A stretch of 64,000 nt of DNA, taken from assembly GCF_044792555.1 (NCBI RefSeq), contig NZ_CP126238.1, positions 4,104,368 to 4,168,367 on the forward strand, in the 5' to 3' direction. The notes under the pieces were generated by a model. The model saw only the letters and a list, made by a program, of their open reading frames with translations, was not told the DNA's origin and did no database searches. A program made the translations under genes and the position numbers. The DNA comes from Alicycliphilus denitrificans_A. GTDB taxonomy: Bacteria > Pseudomonadota > Gammaproteobacteria > Burkholderiales > Burkholderiaceae_C. This document shows positions 20,347 to 29,816 of the stretch, piece by piece. How positions within the stretch are numbered: position 1 is the stretch's first letter; the number at the start of each line of letters is the position of its first letter.

Positions 20347-21056
20347 GCACCACACCACTGCTGTCCGTGGAGTCCGTCCACGCCCACTATGGCAAGAGCC
20401 ATGTGCTGCAGGGCGTGTCGCTGCAGGTGCATGAGGGCGAACTCGTCACCCTGCTGGGCCGCAATGGCGCGGGCAAGACCACCACGCTCAAGACCATCGC
20501 CGGCGTCATGGCGCCCACACAGGGCCAGGTGCGCTTTGGCGGCAAGCCGCTGCAGCGCCTGGCCACGCACCAGGTGGCCCAGCGCGGCATCTGCCTGGTG
20601 CCCGAGCACCGCGGCATCTTCAAGCTGTTGACGGTGGAGGAAAACCTGCTGCTGGCCCAGCGCAAGAAGTCGCCCTGGCAACTGCAGGACGTGTACCGCA
20701 TCTTCCCGCGCCTGAAGGAGCGGCGCACGAACGGCGGCGGCCAGCTTTCGGGCGGCGAGCAGCAGATGCTGGCCATAGGCCGCGCGCTCATGAACGCGCC
20801 GCGCCTGCTGATGCTCGACGAACCCGTCGAGGGGCTGGCGCCGGTCATCGTCGAGGAGATCGTGGCCCAGCTCAGGACCATCAAGGCCGCGGGGGTCACC
20901 ATCCTGCTCGTGGAGCAGAACCTCGAGGTCTGCACCCAGTTGGCGGACCGCCACTACATCATCGAACAGGGCCTGGTCGCACACCAGGCGACGAACGCCG
21001 AATTCCTCTCGGACGACGCCGTCAAGGACCGCTACCTCGGCGTCGGCCTGGTATGA
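20343..21056 (+). CDS. livF: ABC importer ATPase, LivF type
   Basis: A 237-residue ATP-binding subunit. Walker A is GRNGAGKTT, the LivF-type segment ICLVPEHRGIFKLLTVEENL is present, the signature is LSGGEQQMLAIGRAL, and Walker B is LLMLDEPVEGL. It is the last transporter subunit. The amidase gene follows 14 bases later with an AAGGAG site at 21058-21063, so the hydrolases are probably in the same transcript. Confidence 0.92.
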   Translation: MSTTPLLSVESVHAHYGKSHVLQGVSLQVHEGELVTLLGRNGAGKTTTLKTIAGVMAPTQGQVRFGGKPLQRLATHQVAQRGICLVPEHRGIFKLLTVEENLLLAQRKKSPWQLQDVYRIFPRLKERRTNGGGQLSGGEQQMLAIGRALMNAPRLLMLDEPVEGLAPVIVEEIVAQLRTIKAAGVTILLVEQNLEVCTQLADRHYIIEQGLVAHQATNAEFLSDDAVKDRYLGVGLV

Positions 21057-21069
21057 CAAGGAGTCTCTC

Positions 21070-22326
21070 ATGGACATGAAATCTTCACCCTGCTCCGCGC
21101 TGCGCATCGACGGTGCGCGCCTGTGGCAATCCCTCATGGAGCTGGCGCGCATCGGCGCCACGGCCAAGGGTGGCGTCTGCCGCATCGCGCTCACCGAGCT
21201 CGACCGCCAGGGGCGCGACCTGTTCGTGCGCTGGGCGCGCGAAGCCGGCTGCAGTATCCGCGTCGACGCCATCGGCAACATCTTCGCGCGCCGCACCGGC
21301 ACCGACGAGGCCCTGCCGCCGGTGATGACCGGCAGCCACATCGACACCCAGCCCACGGGCGGCAAGTTCGATGGCAACTACGGCGTGCTCGCCGGCCTGG
21401 AGGTGCTGCGCACGCTCAACGCCGCCGGCGTGCGCACGCGCGCGCCCATCGAGGTGGCGGTGTGGACCAATGAGGAGGGCTCGCGCTTCGTGCCGGTGAT
21501 GATGGGCTCGGGCGTGTTCGCCGGCGCGTTCACGCTGGAGCATGCGCTGGCGCAGCGCGACGCGCAGGGAATCAGCGTGGGCGAGGCGCTGCGGTCCATA
21601 GGCTATGCCGGACAGGCCGGGCCGGCGCCGGCGGTGGGCGCATATTTCGAGGCGCATATCGAGCAGGGCCCGGTGCTGGAGAACCACGGCCGCGTGATCG
21701 GCGTGGTGACCGCCGCGCTGGGCCAGCGCTGGTACGACGTCACCGTGCAGGGCATGGAGGCGCATGCCGGCCCCACGCCCATGGAGCTGCGCCGCGACGC
21801 GCTGCTGGCGGCGAGCGAGCTGGTCCTGGAGGTCAACCGCATCGCCGTAGAGCGCAAGCCCCACGCGCGCGGCACCGTGGGCACGCTCGAGGTGTTCCCG
21901 AACTCGCGCAATGTGATCCCGGGCCGCGTCAAGTTCAGCGTGGACCTGCGCGCACCCGACGACGCCCAGCTGCTGGACATGGACCAGGCGCTGCGCGCGG
22001 CCTGCGCGCGCAGCGCCGCCGAGCGCGGGCTCGCCATCGACGTGGAGCAGGTGGTGTACTTCCCGCCCCAGCCCTTCACGCCACGGCTGGTGCAGGCCGT
22101 GCGCGCCAACGCCGACGACCTGGGCTACAGCAGCATGGACGTGGTCAGCGGCGCCGGCCACGATGCGGTGTATGTGGCGCGCGTGGCGCCCGCGGCAATG
22201 ATCTTCGTGCCCTGCGACGACGGCATCAGCCACAACGAGATCGAGAGCGCCGAGCCCGCGCACCTGGAGGCCGGCTGCAACGTGCTGCTGCGCGCCATGC
22301 TGGCGGCTGCGGAGGTCGTGGCATGA
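21070..22326 (+). CDS. Zn-dependent N-carbamoyl amino acid/allantoate-type amidohydrolase
   Basis: A 418-residue member of the M20 hydantoinase/carbamoylase family, which also contains beta-ureidopropionase and allantoate amidohydrolase. Metal ligands are visible in GSHIDTQPTGGKFDGNYG (His and Asp), the EEGSRF segment (Glu) and near the end in SHNEIESA (His). These enzymes split the C-N bond of N-carbamoyl amino acids or related ureides, releasing ammonia and CO2. The placement after an importer and near beta-alanine catabolic genes suggests an N-carbamoyl-beta-amino acid, but that is an inference. Confidence 0.85.
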   Translation: MDMKSSPCSALRIDGARLWQSLMELARIGATAKGGVCRIALTELDRQGRDLFVRWAREAGCSIRVDAIGNIFARRTGTDEALPPVMTGSHIDTQPTGGKFDGNYGVLAGLEVLRTLNAAGVRTRAPIEVAVWTNEEGSRFVPVMMGSGVFAGAFTLEHALAQRDAQGISVGEALRSIGYAGQAGPAPAVGAYFEAHIEQGPVLENHGRVIGVVTAALGQRWYDVTVQGMEAHAGPTPMELRRDALLAASELVLEVNRIAVERKPHARGTVGTLEVFPNSRNVIPGRVKFSVDLRAPDDAQLLDMDQALRAACARSAAERGLAIDVEQVVYFPPQPFTPRLVQAVRANADDLGYSSMDVVSGAGHDAVYVARVAPAAMIFVPCDDGISHNEIESAEPAHLEAGCNVLLRAMLAAAEVVA

Positions 22327-23789
22327 AGGTGCTGATCGCGCGGCTGAACCACGAAACCAACACCTTCTCGCCCGTGCCCACGCCGCTGGCGGCCTTCAAC
22401 CCCAGCTACGGCGACGAGGCCTACCGCGCCAACAAGGGCATGCGCACGGCCATGGCGGCCTTCATCGACCTGGCCGAGGACCTGGGCGCGACCCTGGTCA
22501 CGCCCGTGTCGGCCACGGCCAATCCCAGCGGCCCGGTGCATGCCCCCGCCTATGACGAACTGACACGGTGCATCGTCGAGGCCGCACCGGGCTGCGACGC
22601 CATCCTGCTGGACCTGCACGGCGCCATGGTGGCCGAGAACAGCGCCGACGGCGAGGGCGACTTGCTGGCACGCGTGCGCGCCGCAGCGCCCGGCGTGCCC
22701 CTGGGCGTGGCGCTGGACCTGCACGGCAACATCACCGAAAAGATGGTGCACCACGCCGACGTGATGGTGGGCTTCAAGACCTACCCGCACATCGACATGT
22801 ACGAGACCGGAGAGCATGCCGGCCGCCTGCTGCTGCAGATGCTACGCGGCGAGGCGCACTACTGCGTCTGCTGGCACCGACTGCCGCTGATGAGCCACAC
22901 GCTGCGCAGCACCACGCTCGAAGGCCCCATGCAGGGCGCCGTGGCTGCCGCACGCACGCTGGAGGCGCAGGGTCTGCCCGCGGTGACGGTGTTCGCCGGC
23001 TTCGCGCTGGCCGACATTGAGGCGCCCTGCATGAGCGTGGTGGCCACCTGCCGGGCCGATGGACTGGATGCGGCCCAGGCCGCGGTGGACGGGCTGGCGC
23101 GGCAAATCTGGGGCCGGCGCGATGACTATGTTTACCGCAGCGAACCGCTGGCCGATTCGCTGCGCCGCGCCCAGCAGCTCGCCGCGGACGCCACGCGCCC
23201 CGTGCTGCTGCTCGACCATGGCGACAACTGCATGTCGGGCGGCACCTGCGACACCATGGACGTGCTGCAGGCCGCGCTGGACCTGGGCCTGTCGGACATC
23301 GCCGTGGGGCCGCTGTGCGACCCCGAGGCCGTGCACACGCTCGCGGCGGCTGGCATGGGCGCCGAAGTGGAGATCGCCCTGGGCAACAAGGTGGCGCTGG
23401 ACCACATCGGTCGGCACAAGCAGCCGCTGCGCCTGCGCGGCACGGTGCGCGCCGTCAGCGACGGCAGCTACACCGTCACCGGCCCGATCTACACCGGCCA
23501 GCTCTGCCACATGGGCCGCTCCGTGTGCTTCGACATTGGCGCTGCACAAATCGTGGTCACCGAGCAGACACACGAGCCCTGGGACCTGGGCGTGTTCCAC
23601 TGCGTAGACATCGATCCCACGCAATTTCGCTACCTGCTGCTCAAGTCGCGCATGTACTGCCGGCCGGTTTTCGTGCCGCTGTCTGCGGGGCTGGTGGAAT
23701 GCGACAGCCCCGGCGTCACCACCTCGGACTTCGGGCGGTTTCCATTTGCCAAGGTGAACCGCCCGGTACATCCGCTCGACGTCCTCTGA
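22323..23789 (+). CDS. M81-family metallopeptidase (MlrC-like)
   Basis: A 488-residue protein of the MlrC (microcystinase C) family. The N-terminal domain has RLNHETNTFSPV and LLDLHGAMV and the DLHGNITEKM metal-site segment; the C-terminal domain has LLLDHGDNCMSGG. MlrC acts on linear peptides, but most members have no known substrate and many sit with amide importers. It overlaps the amidase gene by four bases, so the two hydrolases are made together and may act in sequence on the imported compound. Confidence 0.85.
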   Translation: MKVLIARLNHETNTFSPVPTPLAAFNPSYGDEAYRANKGMRTAMAAFIDLAEDLGATLVTPVSATANPSGPVHAPAYDELTRCIVEAAPGCDAILLDLHGAMVAENSADGEGDLLARVRAAAPGVPLGVALDLHGNITEKMVHHADVMVGFKTYPHIDMYETGEHAGRLLLQMLRGEAHYCVCWHRLPLMSHTLRSTTLEGPMQGAVAAARTLEAQGLPAVTVFAGFALADIEAPCMSVVATCRADGLDAAQAAVDGLARQIWGRRDDYVYRSEPLADSLRRAQQLAADATRPVLLLDHGDNCMSGGTCDTMDVLQAALDLGLSDIAVGPLCDPEAVHTLAAAGMGAEVEIALGNKVALDHIGRHKQPLRLRGTVRAVSDGSYTVTGPIYTGQLCHMGRSVCFDIGAAQIVVTEQTHEPWDLGVFHCVDIDPTQFRYLLLKSRMYCRPVFVPLSAGLVECDSPGVTTSDFGRFPFAKVNRPVHPLDVL

Positions 23790-23907
23790 CTTGGCCTGGC
23801 GCCAGCACGGGCGCAATCTTGCCTCCCCCGTCATTCACCGCGGCCACGGCAAAACTGTTTCGCCCCGCAAACGCCTTGCCGGTATGGGTGCATACAGAGG
23901 GCAGTCC

Positions 23908-23913
23908 TACAAT
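23908..23913 (+). promoter_or_regulatory. Candidate -10 element for maeB
   Basis: TACAAT lies 72 bases before the maeB start in the 195-base gap after the M81 gene. No convincing -35 is seen at the right distance, so this is weak. Confidence 0.35.
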
Positions 23914-23984
23914 CGCGGCTCAATGCGCCGCTGACATTCCACCCGGCGGTTCGGGTTTGGAATGGTTTGCGCTGGAGAATCACA

Positions 23985-26294
<2,310 letters not shown>

Positions 26295-26341
26295 ATCCCG
26301 CCGTAGGGGGTAGAGGACAAGCACTCCTCCCAAACCCTTAC

Positions 26342-26380
26342 GCGCCTGCCCATTTTTTGGGCAGGCGCTTGCCTTTTGGT
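26342..26380 (+). terminator. Intrinsic terminator after maeB
   Basis: GCGCCTGCCC pairs with GGGCAGGCGC around a seven-base T-rich loop; T-rich DNA follows, including TTTT at 26374. Confidence 0.85.
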
Positions 26381-26405
26381 GGCTTTTTTGTCACACTAGC
26401 CGGTC

Positions 26406-26431
26406 GAAATTTCGGGTAAACCCGTAATTTC
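26406..26431. promoter_or_regulatory. 26-bp near-perfect palindrome before the secreted RNase gene
   Basis: GAAATT-T-CGGGT-AA-ACCCG-T-AATTTC is symmetrical except for the T/T positions. It ends just before the AAAGGTG ribosome binding site. It could be an operator for a dimeric repressor or an RNA hairpin next to the start codon. Confidence 0.6.
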
Positions 26432-26446
26432 TGAAAGGTGTAGTGA

Positions 26447-26851
26447 ATGTTCAAGGCTGTCGCCAACCGGGCGTACAAGTCAATTGTGGCGTGCGTCCTG
26501 GGTGCTGCGGTCGTGTTTGCACCGGTGGCTGCGTGCGCGCGACAGGCGCCGGACACCCCCGCCTCCTCTCCCATCGCGCAGGCCGATCTGCCCCCCCAGG
26601 GGCGGGCCACCTACGCGCTGATTCGTGAGGGCGGGCCGTTTCCGTACGACAAGGACGGTTCGGTGTTCGGCAACCGCGAGCGGCTGCTCCCACCGAAGAA
26701 GCGCGGCTATTACCGGGAGTACACCGTGCGTACGCCGGGGGTGGCGCACCGCGGCGCGCGGCGCATCGTCTGTGGCGGCGCCATGCGCACGCCCGATGCC
26801 TGCTACTACACCAGTGACCACTACGCGAGCTTTCGAGAAATCAGGCAATAA
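26447..26851 (+). CDS. Exported guanyl-specific ribonuclease (RNase Sa/barnase superfamily)
   Basis: A 134-residue protein with an N-terminal signal sequence (about residues 1-30). VAAC at 27-30 could also be a lipobox, which would make it a lipoprotein. The mature part matches microbial guanyl RNases: GGPFPYDKDGSVFGNRERLL, YYREYTV, HRGARRIV and SDHYASFREI. The catalytic set Glu91, Arg102, Arg106 and His125, by alignment to RNase Sa, is intact. It should cut RNA after G. The downstream barstar-type gene would protect the producing cell. Possible roles are competition or RNA scavenging. Confidence 0.88.
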   Translation: MFKAVANRAYKSIVACVLGAAVVFAPVAACARQAPDTPASSPIAQADLPPQGRATYALIREGGPFPYDKDGSVFGNRERLLPPKKRGYYREYTVRTPGVAHRGARRIVCGGAMRTPDACYYTSDHYASFREIRQ

Positions 26852-26988
26852 ACATGGTGATGTCTTCGAGTGCAGATTTCATGGTGAGGGCCGACGCGCC
26901 GCACCTTTCGCTTTTTCATCCGCAGGCGGCCGGTACCGGGCCTGCGGGTATTTCAGTTCGTGGATTTCTAACAGAAAGAGCAACGGAG

Positions 26989-27414
26989 ATGGAAACGCCA
27001 CTTCGTAAAGACCAGGACACGCTGTTGCGTGGCGTGCGCCCCAACATCGTGCAATCGATCCGCGCCTTTCGCGTGCACGACCTGCAGGAGACGGCGCGCG
27101 CGCTCGGCCATCACTTCCTGTACGCCAACCTGGCCCATGCCCAGACGAAACCGGACGTGCTGGAGCTGATTGCCACGCAGTTCACCTTTCCGGCGCATTT
27201 CGGCAAGAACTTTGACGCGCTGTACGACTGCATGACCGACCCGCTGCACAAGTCGGGGCCGCAACCGGGTTTCGTCGTCGTGCTGGAGCAGATCCCAGCC
27301 ACGGTGAAGTTCGACAAGGAGGCACGCGAGCAACTGCTGGACATCTTCCGCGACGCCGCCGACTACTGGAGCGACCGCAAGATCGCCTTCCGCTGCTTCT
27401 ATTCTTTTCTGTAG
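26989..27414 (+). CDS. Barstar-family ribonuclease inhibitor
   Basis: A 141-residue cytoplasmic protein of the barstar family: ALGHHFLYANLAHAQTK, FTFPAHFGKNFDALYDCMTD and DAADYWSDRKIAFRCFY. The aromatic, acidic face (FGKNFDALYDCMTD) is where barstar binds the active site of barnase-type RNases. It lies 137 bases after the RNase gene, so the two form an RNase-immunity pair. ATG 26989 is preceded by AGAAAGAG; longer in-frame starts exist at 26854 and 26860 but encode an unrelated tail. After the stop, a short open frame to 27605 has no clear start and is not called. Confidence 0.88.
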   Translation: METPLRKDQDTLLRGVRPNIVQSIRAFRVHDLQETARALGHHFLYANLAHAQTKPDVLELIATQFTFPAHFGKNFDALYDCMTDPLHKSGPQPGFVVVLEQIPATVKFDKEAREQLLDIFRDAADYWSDRKIAFRCFYSFL

Positions 27415-27607
27415 CCCGTTCTGCAACCGTCGGCCAGGCGGAACGGGCTGATGAGGCGCTGCAAGGCGCCGCATCCCAGGCCATAGAGATAGAGATCGCC
27501 GCCGCCGGCGGGAAGCTGCCCACGGACAAGCTGGTGGACGTGTCGCCCCTGGCGCTGCGCATGAGCAGCCCGTTCAATTCGGGCTACTGGCTCGCCGTAG
27601 CCTGATT

Positions 27608-28384
27608 TCACGCGGGCGCCAGCTCCTGCGCCAGCGCCACGTAATCTGACACCGCCACCTCCTCGGCTCGGCGCTGGGTGTCAAAGCCCCCGGCATAAGC
27701 GCGCGCCTCCAGCCAGCGGCCCAGGCTATGGCGCAGCAGCTTGCGGCGCTGGCTGAAGGCCACCTGCACCAGCTCGGACAGCAGCGCCACGTCCACGGCC
27801 GCGGGCTGCTCGTAGGGCAGCATGCGCACCACGGCGCTGTCCACGCGCGGCGGCGGATCGAAGCTCTCGGGCGGCACGAACAACACATCCTCCATGGCGT
27901 AGCGCCACTGCAGCATCACCGACAGCCGGCCATAGGCGGCCGTGGCGGGCGCCGCCACCATGCGGTCTATGACCTCCTTCTGCAGCATGAAGTGCTGGTC
28001 CTCTATGACCCGCACATGCTCCAACAGATGGAACAGGATGGGCGTGGAGATGTTGTAGGGCAGGTTCCCCACCACTCTGATTTTAGGAGCTGCAAGCGCT
28101 TTTGCCACCTGCGTAAAGTCCACTTTTAATACATCGGATTCGATAACGTCGAGCTGGCCATGCTGGCGCAGGCGTGCGGCCAGGTCGCGGTCCAGCTCGA
28201 TCACCGTGAGCCGGCCCAGGCGCTCGACCAGCGGCTGGGTGAGTGCGGCCAGGCCGGGGCCGATCTCCACCATCGGCTGGCCCGGGCGCGGCGCGATGGC
28301 ACGCACGATGGCATCGATGATGCCGGGGTCGCTCAGGAAATGCTGGCCGAAACGCTTGCGGGCGATGTGCTTCATGGCGGGCAT
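27608..28384 (-). CDS. rsmA: 16S rRNA (adenine1518-N6/adenine1519-N6) dimethyltransferase
   Basis: RsmA/KsgA dimethylates two adenines at the 3' end of 16S rRNA during small-subunit maturation. It has the start motif KHIARKRFGQHFL, SAM-binding VEIGPGLAALT, VIELDRDL and the catalytic NLPYNIS. The ATG at 28384 overlaps the surA stop (TGATG), so translation is coupled; MKHIARK three codons further (28375) is the alternative start. An AT-richer repeat-like patch at 28077-28130 lies inside the frame and encodes roughly VDFTQVAKALAAPKIR, just before the catalytic motif. Confidence 0.95.
   Translation of the reverse strand: MPAMKHIARKRFGQHFLSDPGIIDAIVRAIAPRPGQPMVEIGPGLAALTQPLVERLGRLTVIELDRDLAARLRQHGQLDVIESDVLKVDFTQVAKALAAPKIRVVGNLPYNISTPILFHLLEHVRVIEDQHFMLQKEVIDRMVAAPATAAYGRLSVMLQWRYAMEDVLFVPPESFDPPPRVDSAVVRMLPYEQPAAVDVALLSELVQVAFSQRRKLLRHSLGRWLEARAYAGGFDTQRRAEEVAVSDYVALAQELAPA
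28077..28130 (-). repeat. Dispersed palindromic repeat inside rsmA
   Basis: Pattern ATTTTAGGAGCTGC, AAGCGCTTTT, spacer, CCACTTTTAA. The ends match the copy at 13582-13637 (AGCTGC...AGCGCTT...CCACTTTTT); the second palindrome arm is altered. It is read through in frame on the minus strand without breaking the protein. Confidence 0.6.
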
Positions 28385-29784
28385 CACTGCGGTGCTTCGC
28401 GGTATTCCACGTAGGCGCGGCCGCGCGCCTCCTGGATCCAGGTGGTGAAGGCCTCGTCGAGCTTCTTCTCGCGCACGGTATCGCGCACCATGTCGCGCTG
28501 CTCGCGCTGCGTCAGCCTGGCCTCGCGGCGCTCCAGCAACTCGATCAGGTGCACGCCAAAGCGCGACACCACGGGCTGGCTGATCTCGCCGGGCTTGAGG
28601 GCATTGAGCACCTGCTCGAACTCGGGCACATAACGGCCCGGCCCGGCCCAGCCCAGGTCGCCCCCGCTCTTGGCGCTGCCGTCCTGCGAATACTCGCGCG
28701 CCAGCGTGGCGAAGTCGGCCTGGCCACGCAGCACGCGCTGGCGCAGATCCTCCAGGCGCTCGGCCGCCTGGCGCTCGGACAGGCCGGCACCCACGCGCAG
28801 CAGGATGTGGCGCGCATGGTTTTGCAGCGCCACCGTGGGCACGCCGCCATGGGTCCTGTCCACCACCTTCAGGATGTGCAGGCCCGCGGGCGAGCGCAGC
28901 GGCCCGACCACCGTCCCCACGGCCGCCTGCTGCACCGCGTTCACGAACAGCTCGGGGTAGCGATCGGCCGGGCGCAGGCCCAGCACGGGGCCGTTCGGCC
29001 CTTCCGGGGCATCCGAATATTCACGCGCCAGGACGGCAAAGTCGCCCCCGTCCCGCAGCTTGCCCAGCACCTCCTGGGCGCGCGCCTGGCGCCGCGCCAC
29101 CTCCTCGGGGCCGGCGTTCTCGGCCACCTTGACCAGGATATGCCCCAGGTTGAGTTCCGTCTTGCCCGGCGCAGCATCCCTTTGCTGCTCGCGCAGGTAC
29201 TGATCCACCTCCAGGTCGCTCACGCGCACGCGCGCCTCGACCTCGCGCTCGCGCACACGCAGGGCCAGCAGCTGGTTGCGCAGGTCCTCGCGAAAGCGTT
29301 GCTTGCTGATGCCGTCCTGCGCCAGGCGCCGGTGCATCTCGTCCACGCTGACGTCGTTCTGCCGGGCCACGGATTGCTCGGCCTGGTCCACGGCGTAGTC
29401 ATCGACCTTGATGCCGCTTTCCTTGGCCAGCTGCACCTGGATCTTTTCCAGGATCAGGCGTTCCAGCACCTCCTTGGCCAGCTGCTCGTGCGGGGGCACG
29501 CCGGCGCCCTGGCCCATCAGCTGCTGCAGCACGCGCTCGGTGCGCAGGCGCACCTCGTTGTTGGTGATGGGCTCGGAGTTGACCACGGCGACGATGTAGT
29601 CGGCCTGGCGCAGCTCGGCGCCGGTTGCCGCACCCGTCGGCGCCAAGGCGGTGGCGGCGGAGGGCAGGCGCGGCAGGCCGGCGCCGCCCGAAGGCCTGAG
29701 CCCCTGGGCCTGGGCTGCGAGGGCCGTCAGGCAGGCCAGGGCCAGGGGCAGAACGCGGTGTTTCATGGCGTAGGGAGGATTCAT
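28384..29784 (-). CDS. surA: Periplasmic peptidyl-prolyl isomerase/chaperone SurA
   Basis: A 466-residue SurA with a signal peptide (MKHRVLPLALACLTALAAQA, after a few extra residues), an N-terminal chaperone domain and two parvulin (PpiC) domains at about 210-310 and 320-420 (LNLGHILVKVAENAG; NHARHILLRVGAGLSE). It escorts outer-membrane proteins such as LptD through the periplasm. It lies just downstream of lptD on the same strand, and rsmA follows with overlapping codons. ATG 29784 is the longer start, 29766 the internal one; neither has a clear ribosome binding site. Confidence 0.93.
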   Translation of the reverse strand: MNPPYAMKHRVLPLALACLTALAAQAQGLRPSGGAGLPRLPSAATALAPTGAATGAELRQADYIVAVVNSEPITNNEVRLRTERVLQQLMGQGAGVPPHEQLAKEVLERLILEKIQVQLAKESGIKVDDYAVDQAEQSVARQNDVSVDEMHRRLAQDGISKQRFREDLRNQLLALRVREREVEARVRVSDLEVDQYLREQQRDAAPGKTELNLGHILVKVAENAGPEEVARRQARAQEVLGKLRDGGDFAVLAREYSDAPEGPNGPVLGLRPADRYPELFVNAVQQAAVGTVVGPLRSPAGLHILKVVDRTHGGVPTVALQNHARHILLRVGAGLSERQAAERLEDLRQRVLRGQADFATLAREYSQDGSAKSGGDLGWAGPGRYVPEFEQVLNALKPGEISQPVVSRFGVHLIELLERREARLTQREQRDMVRDTVREKKLDEAFTTWIQEARGRAYVEYREAPQ

Positions 29785-29816
29785 GGGGCAAGGCGCGCCG
29801 CGGCAGCGGGATGTGG

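Noticed and set aside
27415..27605. Open frame after the barstar gene ending in SSPFNSGYWLAVA
   Set aside because: No start codon with a ribosome binding site and no family match; it could be a remnant, but support is too weak for a gene call.
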